NCBI RefSeq assembly: GCF_024347475.1
Contig: NZ_AP025487.1
Span: 1,736,001-1,800,000 of the forward strand
Direction of reading: 5' to 3'
DNA length: 64,000 nucleotides
Source: Vibrio fortis
GTDB lineage: Bacteria; Pseudomonadota; Gammaproteobacteria; Enterobacterales; Vibrionaceae
The notes under the pieces were generated by a model, which ran no database searches, was not told where the DNA came from, and was given only the letters and a program-made list of their open reading frames with translations. A program made the translations under genes and the position numbers. The number at the start of each line of letters is the position of its first letter. The first letter of the stretch is position 1. This document shows, piece by piece, positions 18,421 to 26,360 of the stretch.

Positions 18421-18497
18421 TGGTGGGTCCGGGCGAACTCGAATCGCCGACCCCTACCATGTCAAGGTAGTACTCTAACCAACTGAGCTACGGACCC
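18421..18497 (-). tRNA. tRNA-Val (anticodon GAC)
   Basis: Read on the minus strand, these 77 bases form a cloverleaf: acceptor stem GGGTCCG / CGGACCC, D arm, anticodon stem CTACC / GGTAG around loop TTGACAT with anticodon GAC, T arm with TTCGAGT, discriminator A and an encoded CCA. It is the second of two tandem copies on one transcript. Confidence 0.95.
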
Positions 18498-18572
18498 AAA
18501 TTTTGTGTTCTTTTGCTTGATTCAGTCTCGTGTGACTAAAGCGGTTGTTTTGACAAGAAACAACTTAAGGTA

Positions 18573-18649
18573 TGGTGGGTCCGGGCGAACTCGAATCGCC
18601 GACCCCTACCATGTCAAGGTAGTACTCTAACCAACTGAGCTACGGACCC
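18573..18649 (-). tRNA. tRNA-Val (anticodon GAC), upstream copy
   Basis: This copy is identical in sequence to the tRNA at 18421-18497, including encoded CCA and anticodon GAC, and lies 75 bases upstream of it on the minus strand. The two are probably processed from one precursor ending at the terminator at 18372-18397. Confidence 0.95.
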
Positions 18650-18957
18650 ATTCCTTAAGAACGAGAAAGATATTAACGACAGAGATGAATTGGTGCAAGT
18701 ATAAATTTGCTTGAAATCAACTGTTTGCTCTTTATATCAACAAAGCGTTGCTTTTTTAGACTTAAGCTTGTGGTTTTATTGAGTTAGGTCACACTCACAA
18801 GCCCTAAACACAAAGCACTCCGTATAGAGTGCTTTGACTTAGTGTGTACTTATATCCTTTCCATTGATTGGCCTATGCTAGCCTAACTCTATTAGGTAAA
18901 TCCCCATTAGACTAAACACAATAGCCAAGCAAATAATAAAACTCTCTCTATCCAAAA
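18650..18957. other. Intergenic region upstream of the tRNA-Val pair
   Basis: The right flank of the tRNA genes holds their minus-strand promoter and a hairpin at 18811-18836. I see no open reading frame with a ribosome binding site. Confidence 0.4.
18811..18836. terminator. Hairpin downstream of the 18958-19458 gene
   Basis: The perfect 10-bp stem CAAAGCACTC / GAGTGCTTTG with a 6-base loop lies about 120 bases after the minus-strand gene stop. The downstream tail on that strand (TGTTTAG) is a weak U-tract. Confidence 0.5.
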
Positions 18958-19458
18958 TTAGCCCAGACTATTTTTTATTCTTGGAAGCGTATATTCTTTT
19001 GGCGTTGTGAGAACCAAAGACTGCATTTTTTGTCCACGATCATAGTAGTTAAACAGCGTAATGATTCCGACGATGAGGTTAAATCTTCCTAGTCGGTCTG
19101 AGCTAGGAATCGAAGACAGTAGCCTGTCTAAGTGTACGATTGGGTCGGATGCATGTGTCCACCTTCTATTTATCAGCTTATCAATGAACATAAAGTACAC
19201 CGATGGCCTCTCTATGCTGATAATATAGAAAGCGACAACCATTTCTGAGGTTGGTTTGTACTTATCTAAAATCTCTCCGATCTTTCGTATTTTATCACAC
19301 TCATTAGAAATGGTGAGAAGTTGTTGATTATGAACCAGGCGATACATCGATTCGAAGTTTCGCTCTTTATCATTATTTTTGTAGTTATAGATCAGCTTCA
19401 TTGCGCCCAATAAGTAGCTGTCTTTAAACAATGCATCTGCACTTGTTGTTGTGTTCAT
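18958..19458 (-). CDS. Hypothetical protein, 166 residues
   Basis: I do not recognise this protein. It is 166 residues long, soluble-looking, with no signal peptide or clear membrane segment. It is rich in Ile, Tyr, Asn and Lys, with helical stretches such as NFESMYRLVHNQQLLT and WTHASDPIVHLDRLLSSIP. It lies alone beside tRNA genes and next to a long A/T-rich non-coding region. That setting suits an accessory gene, but I see no integrase or repeats. Confidence 0.6.
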   Translation of the reverse strand: MNTTTSADALFKDSYLLGAMKLIYNYKNNDKERNFESMYRLVHNQQLLTISNECDKIRKIGEILDKYKPTSEMVVAFYIISIERPSVYFMFIDKLINRRWTHASDPIVHLDRLLSSIPSSDRLGRFNLIVGIITLFNYYDRGQKMQSLVLTTPKEYTLPRIKNSLG

Positions 19459-19649
19459 ACCGAATTTCTCGTTATTTTATTTTTTCGATGGCTAGCGGGT
19501 GTTTGTTTGAATAAAAGTTAAGCATTTAGGTTAATTTTAAAATACGTATGCTTCTGTTCGTTTATTCAGTGACCCAGACATGACGGCTTCATGCTTTTGG
19601 TCAAAACTGTTGTTCAGTCTCTTAGCGAAAGTCTCCTTAAGTAGTGAGT

Positions 19650-19737
19650 AAAAAAAAGGGTAGAATTGACTACCCTTAAATGCCGAGACGTTGTTGTTTT
19701 TGTTTTACTGAGCGAGTTGCAGAAACGCTCGAACAGT
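19650..19737 (-). ncRNA. Candidate small RNA of unknown function
   Basis: On the minus strand a perfect TATAAT at 19744-19749 is followed by about 88 bases ending in a terminator: stem AAGGGTAG / CTACCCTT with a 6-base loop and eight T residues. Between them lie a 5' hairpin (GAGCG / CGCTC) and an unpaired A/C-rich stretch (AACAAAAACAACAACG), a common layout for Hfq-dependent RNAs. No -35 box is obvious and no protein frame uses this terminator. It does not match the Vibrio sRNAs I can recall (Qrr, Spot 42, GcvB, ChiX). The call rests on layout alone. Confidence 0.45.
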
Positions 19738-20279
19738 GAGCTTATTATAATAATTAAAGACTATTTCATATTATTAACATTTGTTAATAACGTGTAGCGT
19801 GCTTTTATCCTATCTAATTTTGATAATCTTATTACAAATATTACATCGGTACTTTTTCTTAATAAGCAGTAGTTTGTCTATATTTGTCCGATGTATTCGA
19901 ACTGTCGATTTGTGGTTGCAATTTTTCATACTTCTCCTAGTTATATTTTTCAACTAGACGTTTTATTATTTTTATTTTGTTTGAAAATATTATTTACAAA
20001 AACAATCATGCAATCAATCGATTTTACTTAAGTTTATCCACCCTTACATGCGCTTACAAACGCAGACAATTGTAATTATTGACTCTATAGATCAATAGAG
20101 CTAGGAAGCGAATTTTTAACGTTAAATATCAGAATGATTTAAATATTAAATTGATAAATTTTCATTACCATTATGAATTTATTTCATAAAAATAAAGGAA
20201 AAGCTAATCCACACTATATGTAAGATTAAAGAAAAGAGAGGGAATAGATTTTTGATTATGAGGTGAGGTTTAACAATTA

Positions 20280-20301
20280 TTGGGAAGGTGCACCTTCCCA
20301 A
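20280..20301 (-). terminator. Perfect 22-bp palindrome after the DUF2726 gene
   Basis: Two self-complementary 11-base arms (TTGGGAAGGTG and its complement) abut with no spacer, 27 bases after the minus-strand stop at 20328. The following sequence, TAATTGTT, is a weak U-tract. It could be a terminator or a protein-binding palindrome. Confidence 0.5.
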
Positions 20302-20327
20302 ATAGAGGAAACAAAATTTAGAAACGG

Positions 20328-20990
20328 TTACTCTTCGTCAGATTCAAATACGACATTGTAGTTTTCGGTATAAGTGCAGTTAGGTTGACGACTGCATGTG
20401 AAGAACCGACGACCTTTGTGTTCACCTTGGCTCGCAAGCTTAATAATCATTGGTGAGCCGCACTTCTTACAAAAGCGCACCTCTTTAGAAGGTTCAATCA
20501 GGTCTATGTGTGCAGCAAGCAATCTTTTTAAACGGCTCACTTGATAACTGTGTTTAATCGAGGCACCGATTAAAGGCAAACCCGCAGACTTACACACATG
20601 GATGAGCAGCTTTTCTCGGTCCACTTTACCTTTGTTGAGTTCCTTGCCATTGTCTAATTCAATGATGACTCGCGGCTCTAGCGTTCGTGGGTCACAAACA
20701 ACAAAGTCGAAATAACTACGAGAGATTTTATTATTGGCAATAAACCAATTCTTTTTTGAGTTTGACTTGGCTGGAGCCAACACAGTTGTCATGCTCACTT
20801 TAGCAAAAACTGCCCCATGATTCCCCACAGCGGATTTCAGCGCATTATAAAAGGCTGCTTGCTGCATGTTCAGTAATGCCCCTTTCTTTTGGTAAGCATG
20901 ATCTTTCGTATCATCATGTTTAACCACATATTTTTGTATGAAGTAAAAGAACACAACCAGAAGAACTACAACAATAAAAATATTCGTCAT
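20328..20990 (-). CDS. DUF2726 protein with topoisomerase-type zinc finger
   Basis: The 220-residue protein has an N-terminal membrane anchor (residues 3-20, MTNIFIVVVLLVVFFYF). A DUF2726-type domain follows at about 40-165, with DFVVCDPRTLEPRVIIELDNGKE and VDREKLLIHVCKSAGLPLI, resembling restriction-endonuclease-like folds. A C-terminal C4 zinc finger (CKKCGSPM ... FFTCSRQPNC) is of the DNA topoisomerase I type. The precise role is unknown. The domain mix suggests nucleic-acid binding at the membrane. It stands alone, with its start 250 bases from the divergent small gene at 21241. Confidence 0.85.
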   Translation of the reverse strand: MTNIFIVVVLLVVFFYFIQKYVVKHDDTKDHAYQKKGALLNMQQAAFYNALKSAVGNHGAVFAKVSMTTVLAPAKSNSKKNWFIANNKISRSYFDFVVCDPRTLEPRVIIELDNGKELNKGKVDREKLLIHVCKSAGLPLIGASIKHSYQVSRLKRLLAAHIDLIEPSKEVRFCKKCGSPMIIKLASQGEHKGRRFFTCSRQPNCTYTENYNVVFESDEE

Positions 20991-21240
20991 TTTGCCATTG
21001 CTTAACTAGGAACTAGAACCGTTAGCGTATGTATAAACGCCGTTATAGGCAAGAAAAAGCATCAGTTTTACAGCCCTGAACACGTCTCTATTACTCATTT
21101 ATCAAGCTAAATACGGTATATAGAACACGTTCTGAACAATTCCCATACAGAAAAACGCCTCAGTATTGATTTAGATCAAATTAGCATTATATGTAATCAA
21201 CTAACTTAAAATTAGTTACACAAATGTTAAGGAAGACAAT

Positions 21241-21426
21241 ATGGAACTAAAACAAGACCCGAGATGTTATACCGATGTGTGTGTCGATGGAAAATGGTTC
21301 CATTATGACCATTGCAGTACTCGTGCTTACATGTTGAAAGGCGGTGCTTCAGCAGTCTTTGAACTTGCAAAAGAACCGTCTACTGAAACGGAACTGGTTG
21401 AACTGCTGCAAGGTATCGCTAAATAG
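21241..21426 (+). CDS. Small protein, 61 residues, unknown function
   Basis: The gene has a clear AAGGAAGAC ribosome binding site just upstream of the ATG and an A/T-rich promoter region. The product is soluble and mildly acidic, with the core VCVDGKWFHYDHCSTRAYM and a C-terminal helix STETELVELLQGIAK. There are two Cys near His residues but no full metal motif. No family is recognised. Confidence 0.65.
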   Translation: MELKQDPRCYTDVCVDGKWFHYDHCSTRAYMLKGGASAVFELAKEPSTETELVELLQGIAK

Positions 21427-21862
21427 TCAAACGGCTTTGGCTTCAACTGACAGCAAACTTTATTTCCTCCAAGTAAGGTTTGCTATCACTCCCTCCCCTT
21501 CTTGAACTCGACGCCCCCTTTGAACTGCTACAATTCTGGTAGCGCCTCTTGAATACCACCATCGAGGTCATCAACCACCAAATACAAAAAACGTAACCAA
21601 GAATGTAGAGCGACTTTTAGGTGTGAGCGTCATGCACATTGCAATTCACTGGCCGTTGATAATTCACCAAGGTGATAGCAACCCTCTTACAATCATAACC
21701 CTCATAGATTCGAGCCTAGAATTTTTAGAAATCTAGAAGATTCAGAGCATTTTCTTGATTTAACTCAGACATTGTACCGTGTAGTTGGCGTTATATTGAA
21801 TTTCCTGTTCCTACAGACCACTATTTCAGACGAAAAAGTGGTCATCATAATGAGAGTTAAAA
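21427..21862. other. Intergenic region before the PepT-like gene
   Basis: These 436 bases hold no gene I can support. A stem AGCAAAC / GTTTGCT just after the small gene may be its terminator. A 7-bp hairpin GACCACT / AGTGGTC at 21816-21843 lies in the leader of the peptidase gene, ending 19 bases before its ATG. Confidence 0.4.
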
Positions 21863-22972
21863 ATGACCCAAGTTAATGAGCAACGTCTAGTTGAGCACTT
21901 TTGCGACCTAGTAAGAATCGATAGCGAATCACGTAACGAAAAAGCAATTGCTGAAACGCTAGCAGAGCAACTCGGTGAGCTTGGCTTTACTGTTCACAAA
22001 TTGCCTGTACCTGAAGAAGTCTCTAATGGTTTCAATATTTACGCACGCCTAGAAGGCTCGCTAGAAGGTAGCACCGTGTTTAGCTGCCACATGGATACGG
22101 TAACACCTGGAATTGGCATCGAACCAGTCATCGAAGACGGCATCATTCGTTCGAAAGGCAATACTATCTTAGGTGGCGATGACAAATCTGGTATCGCAGC
22201 GATCATCGAAGCGGTGCGTTGCATTCAAGCTGAAGGTCGCGAACACCAAACCATTGAAATCGCATTCACTGTTTATGAAGAAGGTGGCCTGTTCGGGTCA
22301 TTGAACTTCGATATGTCTTATATCCAATCAGACAATGCCATTGTGCTAGACACAGGTGGCCCGATTGGCACCATCGTTAATGCGGCTCCTGGTCAACAAA
22401 AGATTGTGGCTAAGATTAAAGGTCGCCCAGCCCACGCAGGCCTAGCACCAGAAGAAGGCATTAGTGCGATTCAAGTCGCGGCAGATGCTATCACTAAGAT
22501 GAACTTGCTACGCATCGACGAAGAAACAACGGCTAACGTTGGTATTGTTGAAGGTGGACAAGCGACTAACATCGTAATGCCTGAGCTAACGGTTGTTGCT
22601 GAAGCCCGTTCGTTGAATGGTGAAAAACTGACTAACCAAGTTAACCACATGATCTCTACATTCGAAGAGAGTGCTAAGCAGTTCGGTGCAGAAGTGGAAA
22701 TCGAGTCTACTCGCGCGTACGACGCATTTGTCATTGCTGACGATCACCCACACATCCTATCAATCAAATCGGCATTTGAAAAACTCGGTGTTACCGCAGC
22801 AACCAAAGGTACTGGCGGCGGTAGTGATGCAAACAATTTCAACGCCAAGGGTTTAACTACAGTGAATCTTTCAACTGGTATGGCGAAAGTTCATACAACT
22901 GAAGAATACATCGCCGTTAAAGACATGGTTTCAATTACCGAGTTTGTAATGACTTACGTCACTCAAGGCTAA
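21863..22972 (+). CDS. PepT-like M20 family zinc peptidase
   Basis: The 369-residue cytosolic aminopeptidase/dipeptidase-type enzyme belongs to the M20 family, close to the PepT-like subgroup rather than classic PepT (about 410 residues). Metal ligands are visible: His76 and Asp78 in SCHMDTVTPG, bridging Asp106 in GGDDKSG, catalytic Glu139 and Glu140 in YEEGGLFGS, and Asp in VLDTGG. The C-terminal TGGGSDANNFNAKG is typical of the group. The insert domain at about 175-290 carries KGRPAHAGLAPEEGISA. It is monocistronic with a strong terminator. Confidence 0.9.
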   Translation: MTQVNEQRLVEHFCDLVRIDSESRNEKAIAETLAEQLGELGFTVHKLPVPEEVSNGFNIYARLEGSLEGSTVFSCHMDTVTPGIGIEPVIEDGIIRSKGNTILGGDDKSGIAAIIEAVRCIQAEGREHQTIEIAFTVYEEGGLFGSLNFDMSYIQSDNAIVLDTGGPIGTIVNAAPGQQKIVAKIKGRPAHAGLAPEEGISAIQVAADAITKMNLLRIDEETTANVGIVEGGQATNIVMPELTVVAEARSLNGEKLTNQVNHMISTFEESAKQFGAEVEIESTRAYDAFVIADDHPHILSIKSAFEKLGVTAATKGTGGGSDANNFNAKGLTTVNLSTGMAKVHTTEEYIAVKDMVSITEFVMTYVTQG

Positions 22973-22993
22973 TCAGTCTCTTAACCTCACAAT

Positions 22994-23028
22994 AAAAAGC
23001 CGACCTCAATAAAGTAGGTCGGCTTTTT
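22994..23028. terminator. Bidirectional terminator between the peptidase and DUF4382 genes
   Basis: The stem AAAAAGCCGACCT / AGGTCGGCTTTTT with a 9-base loop has T-runs available on both strands. It lies between two convergent genes. Confidence 0.9.
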
Positions 23029-23045
23029 TATCTATTCAAAGCAAA

Positions 23046-24065
23046 TTAGAAAGTCACATTGCTGGTTTCATTCGCGTTTACAATCACTCCTGATTGAATA
23101 CTGTGGATGCTGAACTCATCAGGCACAACCATTTCTTCATCACCCGTATCGAGTTGAGCATTACAAGTGTAGCCAAGCGTATACATACCTGGGTCTAAAT
23201 AACCTAATGAGAATGAAAAATCAGACGAGTTTTCAACATCTTGAACAAGGGCAGTGGTAATCGGTTTTACTTCATCGGTTCCGCCTACAGGTGCCATGTC
23301 GTCTTGCGCAACATCTCCCTCATACAGATAAACCGCTTGAACCCCCGCTTCACCACTTTGACACGCGTCATTCGTCGCGGCTAGAACTTCACCCTCGATG
23401 TGGCCAGTTTCTGCATTGTTGATCAAAGAGATTGAGGTGCGTTGAATCGTATAGTTTGGATAAGCAGATGTGTTCTTCAAGCCTCTTCTCAAATCAAACT
23501 CAATCGTAAAGTCATTGGTTTGCTGATTAACATTAAACGAGTTATTGAAATACAAAACACCGGTATTGGGTTCTTTCCCAACACCTTGAGGACACGCTCC
23601 ATCGCCTTTAACAGTCAGCTCTCGTACCGTGCTATTGTCCTCTGTAACGTAAGAAGGATACTCGTCATGATCGCCATCTCTTGCAAATACGCACAACTTG
23701 TAGCTACCGACTGGCACTACTTCACCAGAAATCAGAGCAAGTGAATCACTGCCTTGGTAATCTAATAAATTAACGCTTAATGGAAGTGGATCGTCTCCGT
23801 CCAAGATAGGATCACCATTTTCATCAATTGGGTTACCCTCTTCGTCCATCAAATAAACGTCATACACTAACGGCTCACTTCCGTTTTGGGGTAGTAATGC
23901 GACTTTGTCAAACGTCACAACGACATCTTGTACATCATCAACTGGGGCATCAGAAACACTAAACGTTACCGGTGTCGTCGCTGTTGACGAGTCTGACCCG
24001 CCTCCACAGCCAGCAAGCCCAAGTACCACTGTCGCCGCAGCCGCTAATCCTACTTTATTATTCAT
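23046..24065 (-). CDS. DUF4382-domain lipoprotein
   Basis: The 339-residue exported lipoprotein has a signal peptide with lipobox LGLAGC at about residues 15-20, followed by a Gly/Ser linker. A DUF4382-type beta-sandwich follows (VTFSVSDAPVDDVQDVVVTFDKVAL) at about 32-190, then a second beta-rich domain to the C-terminus. The frame extends to an ATG at 24083, but the ATG at 24065 has GAGG eight bases upstream and gives a compact signal peptide, so I prefer it. The role is unknown; a surface or periplasmic position is likely. It is rich in Asp and Glu and appears monocistronic. Confidence 0.87.
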   Translation of the reverse strand: MNNKVGLAAAATVVLGLAGCGGGSDSSTATTPVTFSVSDAPVDDVQDVVVTFDKVALLPQNGSEPLVYDVYLMDEEGNPIDENGDPILDGDDPLPLSVNLLDYQGSDSLALISGEVVPVGSYKLCVFARDGDHDEYPSYVTEDNSTVRELTVKGDGACPQGVGKEPNTGVLYFNNSFNVNQQTNDFTIEFDLRRGLKNTSAYPNYTIQRTSISLINNAETGHIEGEVLAATNDACQSGEAGVQAVYLYEGDVAQDDMAPVGGTDEVKPITTALVQDVENSSDFSFSLGYLDPGMYTLGYTCNAQLDTGDEEMVVPDEFSIHSIQSGVIVNANETSNVTF

Positions 24066-24315
24066 CTTCCGTACCTCATTCACTCGTTTTTGAATAAATT
24101 GAACTTTCGACTCCCCTCAGCCAAATACAAAAGACACGATTCAACCACCACCTTTTAATTATCAGGAGGTGACGTTGGATCATGGTATTAGACTAAGTTT
24201 AGATTAGGAGAGCGAATTTCGCGGGAGATATTGACAATTGAATCAATAATATTTGTCAGTGCTAAGCAAGCCACTGACAGGGCAATGAAAATAAAGAGGT
24301 GACACGAGAAGATTG

Positions 24316-24573
24316 CTAAGTTTTTTGGGATGACGCTTCCATTCTTGCCATAACGTCAAACGCTTCTTTGATATCTTTAGCGGCTACTTGATTCCCCTTC
24401 TCTAGCTGAGTGAAGATAACACTTAAAAAATCATTCTGACTAAAAAGCTCTTCATTGGTCATATAGCTCTTTAGGTATGAATCTTTAAGCTGCGCTGCTT
24501 TGATTCTACTCTTTGAATTGGCGACAAAGACACAGACCGCTATAGCAATAGCTATAACAAGTACATACAACAT
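24316..24573 (-). CDS. Small membrane-anchored protein, 85 residues
   Basis: A single N-terminal membrane helix (residues 2-18, LYVLVIAIAIAVCVFVA) is followed by a charged, helical cytoplasmic tail (DSYLKSYMTNEELFSQNDF, KDIKEAFDVMARME). An AAGGAAAG ribosome binding site precedes the ATG. No family is recognised. Confidence 0.65.
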   Translation of the reverse strand: MLYVLVIAIAIAVCVFVANSKSRIKAAQLKDSYLKSYMTNEELFSQNDFLSVIFTQLEKGNQVAAKDIKEAFDVMARMEASSQKT

Positions 24574-24628
24574 TAACTTTCCTTTCTTGGTTTGATTTCT
24601 AGCCCTAAATCGGCCTCTGATAATATTA

Positions 24629-24922
24629 TCAATATTTACAGAATGGGTTCTTTATAAAATGTTCAAAGTGTGCATTCGCCCCATTTTTTGAACGTTTATG
24701 TGCTCTTAATCTGTGACCGCAGTCATCACAAATAAAACATGTTTTATCACGTAATCTTAGAGCTTCATCAATGGTGATCGGTTGGTTATCATTGGCAGAG
24801 ATTGCAGTGAATATATTCTTAGCCGTTTTATTTGCTTTGTGACTACCCTTGGAAGAATGCTCTACCGACCGAAGAGTGCCGATCGACAGTGATCCTAACA
24901 GTGCTGTATCTATCGTTATCAT
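24629..24922 (-). CDS. Small Cys/His-rich putative zinc-binding protein
   Basis: The 97-residue protein has the C-terminal pattern CFICDDCGHRLRAHKRSKN then AHFEHFIKNPFC. Its spaced Cys and His residues suggest a zinc ribbon, perhaps nucleic-acid related. The frame opens at 25000, but the ATG at 24922 preceded by GTGAAG is a more natural start because the upstream part is short and unlike the rest. The function and family are not recognised. Confidence 0.55.
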   Translation of the reverse strand: MITIDTALLGSLSIGTLRSVEHSSKGSHKANKTAKNIFTAISANDNQPITIDEALRLRDKTCFICDDCGHRLRAHKRSKNGANAHFEHFIKNPFCKY

Positions 24923-25131
24923 AACTTCACCCAAAAAATGACATTCATAAGGCTTGGCCGCCCTATCTTGGTGAAGGTGTAGTATCCATATTGCTTTCAA
25001 GGGTCTCTATTATTTATAGAAAGAAAGAGACTTTTTTATATCAATGAGATAATTAAGCGAACAAAATCAATACATTAACATCAAAAACAAACGTATCTTA
25101 TTGAGATTAAATTTAACGCTCGACCAAGATC

Positions 25132-25163
25132 AACAAAGCCAAGCGTGACGGCTTGGCTTTGTT
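25132..25163. terminator. Hairpin terminator after the DUF3859-type gene
   Basis: The perfect 13-bp stem AACAAAGCCAAGC / GCTTGGCTTTGTT with a 6-base loop lies about 33 bases after the minus-strand stop at 25197. Confidence 0.75.
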
Positions 25164-25196
25164 GTGTAACAGAATTGGGAGAACCTCGACGACGGT

Positions 25197-25619
25197 TTAG
25201 AACCCTCGTCTTTTCCAAAATTGGCCTTCGTCTTTCGCAACTAAATCAAAAGTCTTATCAGCAATCACTCTTCCTTTAAGCTCGACCGTCATTCTCCACT
25301 TTCCGATCTTATTGTCGATAGGCGCCCAAATAGTGTCGCCTAGATAGAAATCCCAATCGTTGCTGCCGACGTATTCTTCACCGTCAAAAGGCTCAAGTAC
25401 CTCTCCTTTATCCGTGGTGATATTTGGGTGATAGATGCAGTAACGAATCTTTTCTCCTTTGGCCTTTTTGATGTTGATGATGTAACCAAACTCAACATCG
25501 ATCTCCGCTTCTACTCGATGAGTAAATTCCTGAATCTTAGGTAGGTCTTTAGATTTTGAATCCCAAGTTGAGTAGATACCATAAGACATCATATCCACGA
25601 CCACAGAACGTTTTGCCAT
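25197..25619 (-). CDS. DUF3859-type protein
   Basis: This 140-residue soluble protein is rich in beta-strand-forming and aromatic residues (MMSYGIYSTWDSKSKDL, IRYCIYHPNITTDKGEV, WDFYLGDTIWAPIDNKIGKWRM). The pattern fits the DUF3859 family as I remember it. That assignment is by eye and a profile search would settle it. There is no signal peptide. Its function is unknown. It lies 86 bases after the neighbouring P-loop gene on the same strand and could be co-transcribed with it. Confidence 0.7.
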   Translation of the reverse strand: MAKRSVVVDMMSYGIYSTWDSKSKDLPKIQEFTHRVEAEIDVEFGYIINIKKAKGEKIRYCIYHPNITTDKGEVLEPFDGEEYVGSNDWDFYLGDTIWAPIDNKIGKWRMTVELKGRVIADKTFDLVAKDEGQFWKRRGF

Positions 25620-25705
25620 TGATCATTTAACCTTTAACTAATTTCTTTGGATGTATTATTAAAACAAGACATTTTGGATACTCGAATCCGATGTTAGTGC
25701 TTTTA

Positions 25706-26092
25706 TTATTCTTGCCACTCTTTCTTCATGCGCTTTACAACAGACTCTGGCACACCGTGAATGTTGCCATACTGTTCACGGCATACTTCAATCACTAGTT
25801 CAGCACCATGCCTGCGTGCCATGTTTCGGTACGCCTTCATTTCCCATCGTTTAACAAACGTGTTGGATACCACCACATCATTTCCCTGTTTTAAGGCATC
25901 TTCCGCACGATTTTGACACCACTCATGCGCTTTAGGGAGTAACGCCGGGTCGAAACAGTAATCACCGTCACTGTTCACGAAGTACATATCGGCTTCAACA
26001 TGAAAAGCATCCAGAGATCTTGCTCTGGTCGATTTGCCAGAACCAGGCAAGCCTCGTATTAATATAAGTTTCAACCTCGCACTCACCCACAA
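25706..26092 (-). CDS. Small P-loop NTPase / kinase-like protein
   Basis: The 128-residue protein has a Walker A motif near its N-terminus (IRGLPGSGKSTRARS, about residues 12-26). The rest resembles small AAA_33-type predicted kinases: DALKQGNDVVVSNTF for the Walker B-like strand, then a helical C-terminal region. No ATG begins this frame. TTG at 26092 or a nearby TTG six codons later (behind GAGG) must be used. The substrate is unknown. Polynucleotide- or zeta-toxin-like kinases share this fold. Confidence 0.75.
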   Translation of the reverse strand: MWVSARLKLILIRGLPGSGKSTRARSLDAFHVEADMYFVNSDGDYCFDPALLPKAHEWCQNRAEDALKQGNDVVVSNTFVKRWEMKAYRNMARRHGAELVIEVCREQYGNIHGVPESVVKRMKKEWQE

Positions 26093-26282
26093 CCAAAAAT
26101 TACGTGAAAGCAGAATGTTAACGTATCTGAAGTCATAATCATAAACCTAGATCATTAAGCGCTACTTTAAGCAGCAAAGACTCAATTGTGCTCATGCACT
26201 TTCGCAACACCACTTATTTAACCGCGCTAAACTGCGGCGAGACTCTGCAGATTCGATAACGAAATATTTACAAAGGTGCGTT

Positions 26283-26311
26283 TTGTATGTCGACAAGCGT
26301 CACAATATATT
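26283..26311 (+). promoter_or_regulatory. Putative metA promoter
   Basis: TTGTAT and TATATT are separated by 17 bases, about 50 bases before the metA GTG. The expected start point falls at the edge of the MetJ-like boxes. Confidence 0.55.
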
Positions 26312-26319
26312 ATAGATTC

Positions 26320-26343
26320 AGAAGTATAGACGTCTAAATATCT
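26320..26343 (+). promoter_or_regulatory. Tandem MetJ-like operator boxes upstream of metA
   Basis: Three consecutive 8-base units lie here: AGAAGTAT (6 of 8 matches), AGACGTCT (perfect consensus) and AAATATCT (5 of 8). MetJ binds tandem 8-bp met boxes with this consensus. They sit immediately downstream of the putative -10 box, where binding would block initiation. Confidence 0.75.
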
Positions 26344-26360
26344 AGCTTAGGGAGAAAGCA

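Larger units (their letters stand above)
19459..20327. other. Long A/T-rich non-coding region
   Basis: About 870 bases with no convincing protein gene on either strand. It contains a candidate minus-strand small RNA at 19650-19737, an inverted repeat TTACAA-N10-TTGTAA at 20054-20075, a small dyad CTCTAT / ATAGAG at 20083-20100 and a perfect palindrome at 20280-20301. Confidence 0.5.
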
